A stretch of DNA of 64,000 nucleotides from Chitinophagaceae bacterium 26-R-25 (lineage in GTDB: Bacteria > Bacteroidota > Bacteroidia > Chitinophagales > Chitinophagaceae): assembly GCA_029906195.1 (NCBI GenBank), contig JARWSJ010000002.1, positions 62,001 to 126,000 on the forward strand. Direction: 5' to 3'. The notes under the pieces are model-generated. The model was not told where the DNA came from. It worked only from the letters and a program-made list of their open reading frames with translations, and did no database searches. Position numbers and translations under genes: made by a program. Positions 9,379-17,926 of this stretch are shown one piece after another; position 1 is the first letter of the stretch; every line of letters begins with the position of its first letter.

Positions 9379-10464
9379 ATGAAGAATACTCCTTTTACCC
9401 AAAAACACATTGCTCTGGGTGCAAAAATGGCTCCATTTGCGGGCTACAACATGCCTATTTCCTATACTGGGATCAACGACGAACATGCAACAGTGCGCAA
9501 CAATGCTGGTGTTTTTGATGTAAGCCACATGGGCGAATTCATCTTAAAAGGAGAAAATGCGCTGGATCTTATTCAGCGTGTAACAAGCAACGACGCTTCA
9601 AAACTTGAGGCTGGAAAAGCGCAATACAGTTGCCTGCCAAACGACAACGGCGGTATCGTAGACGACTTACTGGTATACTGCATCGAGCCAAACAAAGTGT
9701 ACATGCTGGTAGTAAACGCTTCCAACATCGAAAAAGACTGGAACTGGATATCTGCCCACAACACCAAGAATGTTGAAATGCACAACATTTCCGACAAAAC
9801 CTGTTTGCTGGCAATACAGGGGCCAAATGCTACCAAAATATTGCAACCACTTACTGAAGTAGACATCCTTAATCTTAAATACTACACTTTCGTAAAAGGG
9901 ACTTTCGCGGGAGTGGAGAATGTTTTGATCAGTGCCACTGGTTATACCGGCGCTGGCGGCGTAGAGATTTATTTTGAAGATAAAGACGGCGCTGCAGAAA
10001 AGATCTGGGATGCCATTTTCGCAGCAGGCGGACCAAAAGGAATGAAAGCAATCGGCCTTGGCGCAAGAGATACTTTAAGATTGGAAATGGGTTTCTGCCT
10101 TTATGGAAATGATATTGATGATGCAACCAGCCCGCTCGAAGCAGGTCTTGGCTGGATCACAAAATTCACCAAAGACTTTACCTCAAAAAGCACTTTTGAA
10201 AAACAAAAAGCAGAAGGCATTAAAAGAAAACTGGTAGGCTTTGAAATGATCGACAAAGGAATTCCGCGCAGCCACTATGAAATAAAAGATGCAGAAGGGA
10301 ATGTTTTGGGATTTGTTACATCCGGTACCCAATCGCCAAGCCTTGGAAAAGCACTGGGCCTGGGCTATGTGGCTACTTCACATGCAAATCTCGACACAGA
10401 AATTTTCATTGCTGTACGCGATAAATTGTTGAAAGCAAAAGTGGCTAAAATACCATTTGTATAA
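9379..10464 (+). CDS. gcvT: Glycine cleavage system T protein (aminomethyltransferase)
   Basis: A 361-aa protein, the usual GcvT length. The family moves the methylene group from aminomethyl-lipoyl GcvH to tetrahydrofolate and releases ammonia. Recognisable blocks are the N-terminal [20 protein letters not shown], the folate-domain motif [33 protein letters not shown] and [13 protein letters not shown], then a C-terminal barrel with GKALGLGYV. It acts in the cytoplasm in one-carbon metabolism. No gcvH or gcvP is nearby, as is common in Bacteroidota. Confidence 0.97.
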   Translation: MKNTPFTQKHIALGAKMAPFAGYNMPISYTGINDEHATVRNNAGVFDVSHMGEFILKGENALDLIQRVTSNDASKLEAGKAQYSCLPNDNGGIVDDLLVYCIEPNKVYMLVVNASNIEKDWNWISAHNTKNVEMHNISDKTCLLAIQGPNATKILQPLTEVDILNLKYYTFVKGTFAGVENVLISATGYTGAGGVEIYFEDKDGAAEKIWDAIFAAGGPKGMKAIGLGARDTLRLEMGFCLYGNDIDDATSPLEAGLGWITKFTKDFTSKSTFEKQKAEGIKRKLVGFEMIDKGIPRSHYEIKDAEGNVLGFVTSGTQSPSLGKALGLGYVATSHANLDTEIFIAVRDKLLKAKVAKIPFV

Positions 10465-10521
10465 CTGATATAATTGCCGGCTAGGGGAACCATAGCTGGC
10501 AATTTTTTTTAATTCCTTAAT

Positions 10522-10995
10522 ATGCCAACAATCCATATCACTACGTTTATAGCCGCCCCTGTTGAAAGAGTTTTTGATCTTAGCAGAAGCATTGACTTGC
10601 ACAAAAAGTCAATGTCGCACACGGAAGAACAGGCCATAGCCGGCACCATCTCCGGCCTCATAGGCATTAATGAAACAGTGACTTGGAAAGCAAAGCATTT
10701 AGGAAAGAAAAGAGTGCATCAATCAAAAATTACCGCCCTCCAGCAACATGAAATGTTTACAGATGAAATGACAAAGGGCGATTTCAAGAGCATGAAACAC
10801 GACCATCATTTCAAGCCCGTGGCAAATGGAACAATAATGGTAGACCTCATTCACTTCGAGGCACCATATGGCTTTATTGGAAAGCTGGCAAACAAACTCT
10901 TTCTGACAAAATACCTGAACAAACTAATAGAACAGAGAAACGCGGTCATTAAAGAATACGCTGAATCGGAAAAGTGGAAATTGATTTTGAATTAG
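10522..10995 (+). CDS. SRPBCC-family (polyketide cyclase/START-like) protein
   Basis: A 157-aa protein with the helix-grip pattern: an N-terminal strand (HITTFIAAPVERVFDLS), a central sheet (DHHFKPVANGTIMVDLIHFEAP) and a long C-terminal helix after LTKYLNKLIEQRN. The family forms a hydrophobic ligand pocket; related small proteins are annotated as cyclase-like or cell-division-inhibitor-like. It starts 57 bp after gcvT and may be co-transcribed with it. The ligand is unknown. Confidence 0.8.
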   Translation: MPTIHITTFIAAPVERVFDLSRSIDLHKKSMSHTEEQAIAGTISGLIGINETVTWKAKHLGKKRVHQSKITALQQHEMFTDEMTKGDFKSMKHDHHFKPVANGTIMVDLIHFEAPYGFIGKLANKLFLTKYLNKLIEQRNAVIKEYAESEKWKLILN

Positions 10996-11000
10996 TAGCG

Positions 11001-11150
11001 TGGCCAGTTGCCAGTCACCAGCAGCCAGTACTTTCTGTGCATCTGCTTTTGAAAATCAAACTGATTGATAAACAAAAAATTGTTTCGCCTAAAACACCGG
11101 CCACTGGAAACCGGCCACCGGCTACATCCTAACAACCAACAACGAATAAC
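11001..11150. repeat. Inverted word cassette, CCAGTAGCCGGT family, plus TTAGTTG half-arm
   Basis: The left arm (11001-11030) has GCCAGTTGCCAGTCACCAG words, and the inverted right arm is at 11098-11125. The left arm starts 5 bp after the SRPBCC stop codon. A single reverse TTAGTTG arm (11129-11150) follows immediately and reaches the comB start codon. Confidence 0.75.
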
Positions 11151-11153
11151 TAG

Positions 11154-11873
11154 ATGAATAAACCAACCCTTTTTACTTGTCTTTCCCCTGCTTTATTGCA
11201 TTTGTACGATTTAAATCAATCAGTAGTCGTGATCATAGATGTGTTCCGGGCTACGTCCACCATTTGCACCGCGCTATACAACGGCGCAAAAGCCGTGGTG
11301 CCGGTTGCTGACGTAGAGCGTTGCAAACAGATTGGTGCCGAGATTGGTGGCATTACAGCAGGTGAAAGAGATGGAAAAGTAATTCCCGGCCTGCAGTATG
11401 GAAACTCCCCGGCAGAATATCCACGTGATTTTATTGAAGGCAAAACGCTTGTACTTACCACAACCAATGGAACCAAGCTCCTGCACATGGCCCTGGAATG
11501 TGGCGCAGCCGATGTTGTAACCGGTTCCTTCCCCAATCTTTCCGCAGTATGTGATTTCCTTGTAAAACAAAATAAAAATGTGATCCTGGGCTGCTCTGCC
11601 TGGAAGGATCGCTTCAACCTCGAGGATACGTTATTTGCAGGTTCAGTAATCAGCAGCGTGAAAGAGCATTTTACCATTCACTGCGATTCCTCACTAATGG
11701 CAGAAAACATGTACGAACTCCATAAGAACGACATGGAAAATTTCATCCAGCTTACCACTCACTGGCACCGCCTCGCAGCCTACGGCCTCCAAAAAGACCT
11801 TCAATACTGTGTTACAAAAGACGTGGCCAACGTTTTGCCACTTTATAAAGAGGGAGTCCTGGTCGTTGGCTAA
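11154..11873 (+). CDS. comB: 2-phosphosulfolactate phosphatase family protein (ComB)
   Basis: A 239-aa protein with the ComB signature IDVFRATSTICTAL near residue 25, then GERDGK, GNSPAEY, and TTTNGTKLLHMA, followed by GCSAWKDRFNLEDTLFAG. ComB is a Mg-dependent acid phosphatase that converts 2-phosphosulfolactate to sulfolactate in coenzyme M synthesis. In bacteria without that pathway the substrate is uncertain. The length matches the family. A repeat arm abuts the start codon, and no clear promoter box was found. Confidence 0.9.
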   Translation: MNKPTLFTCLSPALLHLYDLNQSVVVIIDVFRATSTICTALYNGAKAVVPVADVERCKQIGAEIGGITAGERDGKVIPGLQYGNSPAEYPRDFIEGKTLVLTTTNGTKLLHMALECGAADVVTGSFPNLSAVCDFLVKQNKNVILGCSAWKDRFNLEDTLFAGSVISSVKEHFTIHCDSSLMAENMYELHKNDMENFIQLTTHWHRLAAYGLQKDLQYCVTKDVANVLPLYKEGVLVVG

Positions 11874-11886
11874 TCTGAAAAAGTAA

Positions 11887-11982
11887 GAACGCAGATTTTC
11901 ATGATTTTTTAAGATTTGATTGTTAAATGATCATCATTAAAAAATCATAACGAATCTTGACCATCATGAAAATCTGCGTTCC
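11887..11982. repeat. Inverted repeat cassette, CGCAGATTTTCATGAT family
   Basis: The left arm GAACGCAGATTTTCATGAT (from 11887) is mirrored by ATCATGAAAATCTGCGTTC ending at 11982. The cassette fills the gap between the convergent comB and VOC genes. A related arm is nested in the 13586-13742 cassette. Confidence 0.85.
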
Positions 11983-11987
11983 TTCTC

Positions 11988-12374
11988 TCAAATTGAGTAC
12001 AGCTCAAGTGGCAGCCCATCCGGGTCCGCGAAAAACGTAAACTTCTTCCCGGTATATTCATCCACCCTCACCGGTTCTGTTTCTATCCCCTTTGCAGTCA
12101 GGTCGGCGATGGTGGCTTCAATGTCATCCACTAAAAAAGCAAGATGCCTGAGACCGCAAGCTTCAGGTCTGCTTGGTCTTGACGGAGGATTAGGAAAGGA
12201 AAAAAGTTCGATCACATAATGTCCGTTCAAAGCAAGATCAAGCTTATACGAATTCCTCTCTTTACGATACACTTCCTGCATAACGGAAAGGCCCAGCTTA
12301 TTTACATAAAAATCTTTCGATGTTGCATAGTCGCTACAAATGATAGCTATATGATGAACATTTTGTAGAGCCAT
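11988..12374 (-). CDS. VOC-family (glyoxalase/bleomycin-resistance fold) protein
   Basis: A 128-aa protein made of two beta-alpha-beta-beta-beta modules. Module 1 starts with VHHIAIICSDYATSKDFYVN, and module 2 with LRHLAFLVDDIEATIADL, ending in DPDGLPLELYSI. The conserved His near residue 8 and the C-terminal Glu before LYSI fit the metal-ligand positions of VOC enzymes such as the YaeR-type glyoxalase relatives. The cytoplasmic substrate is unknown. It is convergent with comB. Confidence 0.88.
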   Translation of the reverse strand: MALQNVHHIAIICSDYATSKDFYVNKLGLSVMQEVYRKERNSYKLDLALNGHYVIELFSFPNPPSRPSRPEACGLRHLAFLVDDIEATIADLTAKGIETEPVRVDEYTGKKFTFFADPDGLPLELYSI

Positions 12375-12435
12375 TTGTATAATTTGTAAACGAAATTGTG
12401 GGTTATTTTTTTATTAGAAAAATTCAGATTTCAAT

Positions 12436-12443
12436 TAACTTTA
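12436..12443 (+). promoter_or_regulatory. -7-like box directly before the 12448 gene
   Basis: TAACTTTA differs from TAnnTTTG only in the last base and ends 4 bp before the ATG, which predicts a transcript with almost no leader. Confidence 0.45.
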
Positions 12444-12447
12444 AGGC

Positions 12448-13587
12448 ATGCAGCATTTGTTTCGCACATTTACAAAACGCTTCTTCATCATCTCAAATAT
12501 AATAGTGGCAGCCCTGTTCCTGCTGGCTTGCTGCACGGCATTTCTCAATCCCGACACTTTCTGGTTCATCTCACTGCTGGGTGTGACGTTTGTGGCTTGG
12601 TTAATTATGAACGTTGGGTTTGTAATATTCTGGCTGTTGTTTAAATCTAAATGGGCGCTGTTATCATTTGTGGTATTACTAGTCGGTTGGCCGCAAATAA
12701 ATGCATGCTTCGCTTTTCATCCGTTCGCAAAATTTGAAAAAAAGAAAAAGCCCAACAGCATTCGCGTAATGCAATGGAACGTTGCCCGCTGGGACGAGAT
12801 GAACAAATACTGGGCGCCGGGAAAAGTGTCCAAAAGGAAGAAAATGTTCGAGTACATCGCCAGCAACGATATCGACATTTTGTGCGTGGAAGAATTCTTT
12901 GAATCAAACAACACAAAGGAATTTGCAAAGAACATTCCTTACATAACCGACACACTGCATTTTCCTTATCACTACTTCGCAATGGATCACAGGCGGTGGG
13001 ATAGTTTATATGAAACCGGTGTATGTATATTTTCCAAATATCCAATCGTTGATACTTTTAGAAAACGTTACGGCGGTCCCGATTCTTTAAAAAACAATGA
13101 AAGCTTTATCTGGACAGATATTGACGTGGAGGGGAAACGAATTCGTGTATTTGCCACACACATGCAATCAATGTTATTTGGCGGAAAAGAATACAGGCAG
13201 ATAAAACAACTCCGTCAATCCACTGACAGTGCCGTTGTAAATACCAAAGGAATAATTAAAAAATTCCGGCGGGCATACGCCTTGCGCATGCACCAGGTGA
13301 ACGTGATAAAGCCGGTGCTTGACAACAGCCCGTATCCCGAAATCATGTGCGGCGATTTTAACGAAGTGCCAAACTCTTACATATATTTTCAAATGAAAGG
13401 CAATCGGCAGGATGCCTTCAGCAAAAAGGCATTTGGCATCAGCAGAACATTATCATTCATCTCACCAACACTTCGCATAGATTACATTTTGCCCAACAAA
13501 CAATTCAAAGTACTGCAATACAAAAGCGATAAAGTCGCACTCTCAGATCACTACCCGGTCATCACGGATTTGCAACTTCCCGAATGA
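12448..13587 (+). CDS. Membrane-anchored endonuclease/exonuclease/phosphatase (EEP) family protein
   Basis: A 379-aa protein. Three hydrophobic helices occupy residues ~10-100, followed by an EEP domain with all main motifs: MQWNVARWD (Asn), CVEEFFE (catalytic Glu), CGDFNEVPNS, RIDYILPN and the terminal SDHYPVITDL (Asp-His). The family cleaves phosphodiesters or phosphomonoesters with Mg2+; the membrane-anchored Bacteroidota forms have no firmly known substrate. The catalytic domain probably faces the periplasm, but this is inferred. A word-repeat arm starts at its stop codon. Confidence 0.9.
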   Translation: MQHLFRTFTKRFFIISNIIVAALFLLACCTAFLNPDTFWFISLLGVTFVAWLIMNVGFVIFWLLFKSKWALLSFVVLLVGWPQINACFAFHPFAKFEKKKKPNSIRVMQWNVARWDEMNKYWAPGKVSKRKKMFEYIASNDIDILCVEEFFESNNTKEFAKNIPYITDTLHFPYHYFAMDHRRWDSLYETGVCIFSKYPIVDTFRKRYGGPDSLKNNESFIWTDIDVEGKRIRVFATHMQSMLFGGKEYRQIKQLRQSTDSAVVNTKGIIKKFRRAYALRMHQVNVIKPVLDNSPYPEIMCGDFNEVPNSYIYFQMKGNRQDAFSKKAFGISRTLSFISPTLRIDYILPNKQFKVLQYKSDKVALSDHYPVITDLQLPE

Positions 13588-13742
13588 ATTGAAAGTTGAA
13601 AATTGAAAGTTGAAAATGAGAGAGAACACAGATTGTTATGATTTTGACGATCAGTGAAGATTTACTTCAAATCATAACAAATCATGACAATCATGAAAAT
13701 CTGCGTTCCCATTTTCCATTTTCCACTTTCCATTTTCAATTG
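13586..13742. repeat. Nested inverted cassette: TTGAAAG arms around CAGATTTTCATGAT arms
   Basis: The outer arms are TTGAAAG/TTGAAAA words (13586-13618) and their reverse complement (CATTTTCCATTTTCCAC, 13709-13742). Inside lies an imperfect pair of the family at 11887-11982 (ATCATGAAAATCTGCGTTC near 13690-13708). The left arm begins inside the stop codon of the EEP gene. Confidence 0.8.
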
Positions 13743-13773
13743 AAAAAAAATGCCCGGCATAGACATGCCAGGC
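13742..13773 (-). terminator. Minus-strand terminator
   Basis: Read on the minus strand: stem GCCTGGCAT/ATGCCGGGC with a GTCT loop, then eight T. It is the second of two tandem terminators behind the T9SS-cargo gene. Confidence 0.8.
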
Positions 13774-13825
13774 GAATTGATCGTACCCTTTAAAACTATA
13801 CGCTCTTAAATGAGTTTGATTAATT

Positions 13826-13860
13826 TTTTTAAAAAGCCCTGATTGGAAAAAAAGGGCTTT
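13826..13860 (-). terminator. Minus-strand terminator (first of two)
   Basis: Minus-strand stem AAAGCCC/GGGCTTT separated by a 14-base loop, followed by TTTT and AT-rich sequence. It lies 42 bp behind the stop of the T9SS-cargo gene. Confidence 0.7.
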
Positions 13861-13901
13861 GGTTGTTGATGAATGTACCCTTTAAAGTATGTTTGAATAA
13901 A

Positions 13902-14597
13902 TTAGTTAGACTTAATAAAGCGCTGTTCAAATTCTTCATTAAAGCAAGTCGCTACCAGCATATATTTTCCTGCAACAAGATCTTTCACGCTTATGAATGT
14001 GTGTTTGTCTGCACTTTCTGTTTGCCATGTCTTTACCTCACCGCCATCTGCAGCGAAAAGCTCATAGCTAACCTTTTTCTTTTGCCAGTTCTTAGGCAGA
14101 GACAATACAAGAGAATCTGTAATCGTATTTACAAACGGACTCGAAACTGTTTGCTGTTTGATTTTCGCCTTGCGAAATGATTTAACTTCAGACAGCTTAA
14201 AATTGTTCAGGCTATCTACAATGCGCAGTCTGTAATAAATTGTTTTATGAGAATTCTTTGCAACCTTATCGCTAAAAAGATAAGGTTGCTTCTCCGAAGA
14301 GCCAGTGGTAGCAAACACTATAGCGGCATCTTTATAATTTTTGCCATCAAAACTTTTTTCGATTACAAAATAATTCAGCGCTCCCTGCTGGCCGGAAATC
14401 CAGTTAAGGCAAACTTTATTGTTATTGATATTAATGGAAAAATTTTCTACCCTGGTTGTTCCTGCAGGAGTATTAGAAGCAAATGAGCTAGATGAAAATA
14501 GTATGGCTGAGCCCGCGAAAGCGAGAATGGGCAAGTGTTTTGTGCATGATTGTAATACAACGGAGATCAACTGTTGAAATGGGTACAAAGTTTTCAT
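13902..14597 (-). CDS. Secreted protein with T9SS type A sorting domain
   Basis: A 231-aa protein. After a basic N-terminus and a hydrophobic segment (LPILAFAGSAILFSSSSFA), residues ~50-145 form a fibronectin-III-like sandwich (VCLNWISGQQGALNYFVIEKS; IYYRLRIVD). The last ~75 residues resemble a T9SS C-terminal sorting domain, with VSYELFAADGGEVKTW and the closing VAGKYMLVATCFNEEFEQRFIKSN-like strands. Such proteins pass Sec and then the type IX machinery and end on the cell surface or outside. No catalytic domain is visible. Two terminators follow. Confidence 0.75.
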   Translation of the reverse strand: MKTLYPFQQLISVVLQSCTKHLPILAFAGSAILFSSSSFASNTPAGTTRVENFSININNNKVCLNWISGQQGALNYFVIEKSFDGKNYKDAAIVFATTGSSEKQPYLFSDKVAKNSHKTIYYRLRIVDSLNNFKLSEVKSFRKAKIKQQTVSSPFVNTITDSLVLSLPKNWQKKKVSYELFAADGGEVKTWQTESADKHTFISVKDLVAGKYMLVATCFNEEFEQRFIKSN

Positions 14598-14885
14598 AAT
14601 TAAAATTTTATATGCCGAGTGCGACTGTGCGAACTGCTACATAGCATACCGGAAAACATTTGTTCTTCTGTAGGTATTGAAAAAAATAAATCTTGAAAAT
14701 AGGTACGGTTATTTCTTGGGGAATTGGAGAGATGTAAGGCAAAGATTAAACGGGAATTTCAATAATGCAAGCTTTTTATTTTTTTTATTTTCTTCAATCA
14801 TTAAAAAGTCGCTGCAATGAAATTGAAAATCAACTCATTGCAACGACAATATTTTTTCTGAAAAGAAATTGGCTAACGGAGACTC
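14598..14885. other. Intergenic region, 288 bp
   Basis: AT-rich leader and terminator region between two minus-strand genes. Apart from the hairpin at 14798-14850 I see no gene, no convincing TAnnTTTG box and no repeat arm. Confidence 0.6.
14798..14850 (-). terminator. Minus-strand terminator of the 14886 gene
   Basis: Minus-strand stem GTCGTTGCAATGA/TCATTGCAGCGAC with a 14-base loop, followed by TTTTT. Confidence 0.8.
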
Positions 14886-15464
14886 TTATGCGCCAGTGTA
14901 CAATCCAACACAAATTGCAGTAGCCAGCAGGACATTTTTGTCAAACATTTTTGCAAATTCGGTCGCGCAAAATGTATCATGCACATTTCTTTTGTTAATA
15001 ATTGCAACCACGTGATTATACACATCATGCATGGCAAAGCTGGTATTGGCAGAATTTCCAACGATTTTCGCAACATGCATTTCATTGCTGTTGATCACAT
15101 TGAAAGAAATTCTTTTAAAGTTTGATTTTGGGCAAATCGTATAGACGAGGCTGTTATTTTGATCGAAAATATTAAAGCGTTTTTGCCAAATGGCATTTGA
15201 CCGGTGCACACTTGCCAGCGTATTTCCATCTGCACTTGTTATTTTGAAGGCATATGAGTTCGTCTTGTCGATCAGAAAAAAATCGAAAAATTTCTGGGCC
15301 CTCGATTTTTCATAAACTATACTCGCAAAAAATTCACCGTTCTCACTGCAGACCTTATACTGATTAAAAAATTTTTTATAATCAATGTCTATTGCCACGC
15401 TTGACACTTTTTTTAAGACCGCACTCTCAAGAATTTTATCCACGTTTTTTTTTCCAAATTTCAT
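14886..15464 (-). CDS. LURP-one-related / Tubby-C-like protein (tentative)
   Basis: A 192-aa protein without signal peptide. It is a run of regular beta strands with charged turns (SVAIDIDYKKFFNQYKV, FFLIDKTNSYAFKITSADG, LVYTICPKS) and ends in a hydrophobic helix (NVLLATAICVGLYTGA). This barrel-plus-central-helix layout fits the LURP-one/phospholipid-scramblase-like fold. The assignment rests on pattern alone and no motif proves it. It is transcribed away from the ABC exporter gene. Confidence 0.6.
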   Translation of the reverse strand: MKFGKKNVDKILESAVLKKVSSVAIDIDYKKFFNQYKVCSENGEFFASIVYEKSRAQKFFDFFLIDKTNSYAFKITSADGNTLASVHRSNAIWQKRFNIFDQNNSLVYTICPKSNFKRISFNVINSNEMHVAKIVGNSANTSFAMHDVYNHVVAIINKRNVHDTFCATEFAKMFDKNVLLATAICVGLYTGA

Positions 15465-15682
15465 ATTAGAGTTAAATGTTGCACATGTAAAAGGGACATA
15501 GTTCTTTTAAAAAAGAACCAATTTTTGGACAAACGGGTGAATCGGCAACGCAGCAAAATTTATTAGCGTCCGGAAAAATATAACTCGTAGTCGATTAAAC
15601 GTAAAAATCATATCGGATAGAACTATCATAACGTGCTGACTCCGTTGGTGTAATCTTAGTGTTTATTCAATAACGGATAACT

Positions 15683-15690
15683 TATCTTTG
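15683..15690 (+). promoter_or_regulatory. -7 promoter box, leaderless configuration
   Basis: A perfect TATCTTTG ends 4 bp before the ATG of the ABC exporter. Since the box is centred near -7, transcription should begin at or next to the start codon. Confidence 0.7.
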
Positions 15691-15694
15691 TTCT

Positions 15695-17491
15695 ATGGCA
15701 GAAGCTTCAGCGAAGAAAAAAATCTTTGATTTTGCGTTATTAAGAAGAGTTTTCCAAATAGCGGCACCTTATAAAAAGAAAATATACTTGTCCATTTTTC
15801 TTGCCATCCTGCTCGCTATTTTTTCTCCCATACGCCCATATCTTATACAACTCACGGTAAATAAATACATTAAGAACGGACTGCTCCAAATGATCGTTAA
15901 TATCACGATCATTCAAATTGTCTTGCTGCTCATTGAAACCGGCGTACGTTTTTATTTCTCGTTTATCACATCATGGCTCGGTCAATCCGTTGTGAAAGAC
16001 TTAAGAGTAAAAGTCTACAACAAAATATTAGGTCTCAATCTTTCCCAATTCGACAAAACGCCAATAGGGACCCTTACCACTCGTACAATCAATGATATAG
16101 AATCGATCAATGATATTTTTTCCGACGGATTGATTCCCATTATCGCAGATCTGCTTTCTATCTTATCCATCCTGATAGTTATGTTTTGGGTAGATTGGAG
16201 ACTGGCGCTGATAAGTCTTTCACCATTTCCATTTATAATCGTTGCAACTTACTTCTTCAAGGAAAGCGTAAACAAATCATTCATCATGGTTCGTAACGCG
16301 GTGGCAGCTTTGAATGCATTTGTACAGGAACATCTTACGGGAATTGCCATTGTGCAGGCTTTCGCGGCAGAAGAAAGAGAATTTGCAAAGTTCAAAAAAA
16401 TCAATCGCGAACACCGTAACGCTAACATTAAAGCAATTTTCGCTTACTCGGTTTTCTTTCCTGTGGTTGAAATAATTCTCGCAGTGTCGACAGGACTTCT
16501 GGTTTGGTGGGCGGCAACCCAGGCCATGAATTTAACAGCAGATAAAGCGCTGGAGCTTACCGGTAAAATGATCTCTTTCATATTGTATCTCAACTTGTTA
16601 TTCAGGCCGTTACGGGTAATTGCCGATAAATTCAACGTACTGCAAATGGGAATGGTAGCCAGTGAACGTGTGTTCAAAGTACTGGACAACCAGGATTATA
16701 TTAAAACACAAGGGACATATGCGCCAACCGAAATGAAAGGGAAAGTTGATTTTGACAAGGTTTGGTTCAGTTACGTAGAAGACAAATATGTGTTGAAAAA
16801 CATTGATTTTACCATACAACCCGGTGAAACGGTCGCACTTGTAGGGCATACGGGAAGCGGTAAAACATCCATAATCAGTCTCTTAAATAGACTTTACAAT
16901 ATTCAAAAAGGTGTTATCAAAATTGATGACGTAAATATTAATGACTATTCAGTAGATGCACTTCGTAGCAAGATCGGGATTGTTTTGCAGGACGTTTTCC
17001 TGTTTTCCGGCTCGGTAATGGATAACATCACACTGCGTAACAAAGACATTTCGTACCAAAAAGTAGAGGAAGCAGCAAGGCTAATCGGCGTACATGACTT
17101 TATCATGCAACTGCCCGGAGGTTATGATTATAATGTAATGGAAAGAGGAAGCACACTGTCGATGGGGCAAAGGCAACTGATTTCATTCATAAGGGCACTA
17201 TTATATGAACCGTCCATTCTCGTGCTGGACGAAGCTACCTCAAGCATAGACACTGAAAGTGAACAACTTATACAACATGCCATTGATACGCTGATCACTG
17301 GCCGCACAGCCATTGTGATCGCACACAGGCTCTCCACAATTCGTAAAGCGGACAAAATAATAGTGCTGGACAAAGGCGAAATCAAAGAAATGGGCACCCA
17401 CGACGAGCTCTTGAATCTCGGTGGATTTTATGCAAAATTGCATAGTCTGCAGTTTGAAAAACAAAAAGCGGCACCAGTTCAAATCAGGTAA
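15695..17491 (+). CDS. ABC exporter, fused permease-ATPase (MsbA/MdlB type)
   Basis: A 598-aa half-transporter that should work as a homodimer in the inner membrane. A six-helix ABC transmembrane domain spans residues ~25-320. The nucleotide-binding domain follows with Walker A GHTGSGKTS at 384-392, Q-loop in IVLQDVFLFSG, signature LSMGQ at 488-492, Walker B ILVLDEA at 508-514 and the switch His544 in IAHRLST. The sequence resembles lipid or drug exporters; the cargo cannot be told from sequence. The signature LSMGQ differs from the classic LSGGQ, as in many multidrug-type homologues. Its stop overlaps the next start (TAATG). Confidence 0.95.
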   Translation: MAEASAKKKIFDFALLRRVFQIAAPYKKKIYLSIFLAILLAIFSPIRPYLIQLTVNKYIKNGLLQMIVNITIIQIVLLLIETGVRFYFSFITSWLGQSVVKDLRVKVYNKILGLNLSQFDKTPIGTLTTRTINDIESINDIFSDGLIPIIADLLSILSILIVMFWVDWRLALISLSPFPFIIVATYFFKESVNKSFIMVRNAVAALNAFVQEHLTGIAIVQAFAAEEREFAKFKKINREHRNANIKAIFAYSVFFPVVEIILAVSTGLLVWWAATQAMNLTADKALELTGKMISFILYLNLLFRPLRVIADKFNVLQMGMVASERVFKVLDNQDYIKTQGTYAPTEMKGKVDFDKVWFSYVEDKYVLKNIDFTIQPGETVALVGHTGSGKTSIISLLNRLYNIQKGVIKIDDVNINDYSVDALRSKIGIVLQDVFLFSGSVMDNITLRNKDISYQKVEEAARLIGVHDFIMQLPGGYDYNVMERGSTLSMGQRQLISFIRALLYEPSILVLDEATSSIDTESEQLIQHAIDTLITGRTAIVIAHRLSTIRKADKIIVLDKGEIKEMGTHDELLNLGGFYAKLHSLQFEKQKAAPVQIR

Positions 17492-17691
17492 TGGATATCA
17501 ATAAGCACAATACGAACAATAATCTCCTTTCCGACACCTCCAAAGCGGAAAAGAAACTGCTTATCCCAAAAACAGATGAGGAAAGGCTTCGAGAAGACAT
17601 ATACCGCTCCGATATGGAGAAATTTCGATTGTTTACCCGCATGCTTCGTCGCAATGAAATGTTTAAAAGAGCAAAAATTACCCATAAGTAA
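17491..17691 (+). CDS. Small charged protein, translationally coupled to the ABC exporter
   Basis: A 66-aa protein with no signal peptide or membrane segment, rich in Lys, Arg, Glu and Asn. A helical stretch, TDEERLREDIYRSDMEKFRL, lies near the middle. Its ATG shares a base with the exporter stop codon (TAATG), a classic sign of translational coupling and the main reason to accept it as real. It may assist or regulate the exporter, but no family is recognised. Confidence 0.65.
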   Translation: MDINKHNTNNNLLSDTSKAEKKLLIPKTDEERLREDIYRSDMEKFRLFTRMLRRNEMFKRAKITHK

Positions 17692-17898
17692 CAAGCTATG
17701 GACATATTTCGGTGGTTCTAAATGAAATATTGTTCAGCCTTATAAAGCGGTTTTACCGGATCGATGCAGAAAATTTGATTAAATCAAAGAAACCAAGGAA
17801 AATACGGAGACCTGACCGAAATCCGGGCCTTCCTGGACAATAGAATAACTTTTTTTCGTTTTCAACTGTCTATTTTCCAATTATTAGCCATCCATCCT

Positions 17899-17906
17899 TA
17901 TCTTTG
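17899..17906 (+). promoter_or_regulatory. -7 promoter box of the ATP synthase operon
   Basis: A perfect TATCTTTG lies 20 bp before the atpB start codon. Confidence 0.75.
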
Positions 17907-17926
17907 CCGCAAATTTCAGAACAGGT

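Noticed and set aside
17692-17926. Possible tRNA or small RNA before atpB
   Set aside because: No cloverleaf or terminator was found; only the atpB promoter box is supported.
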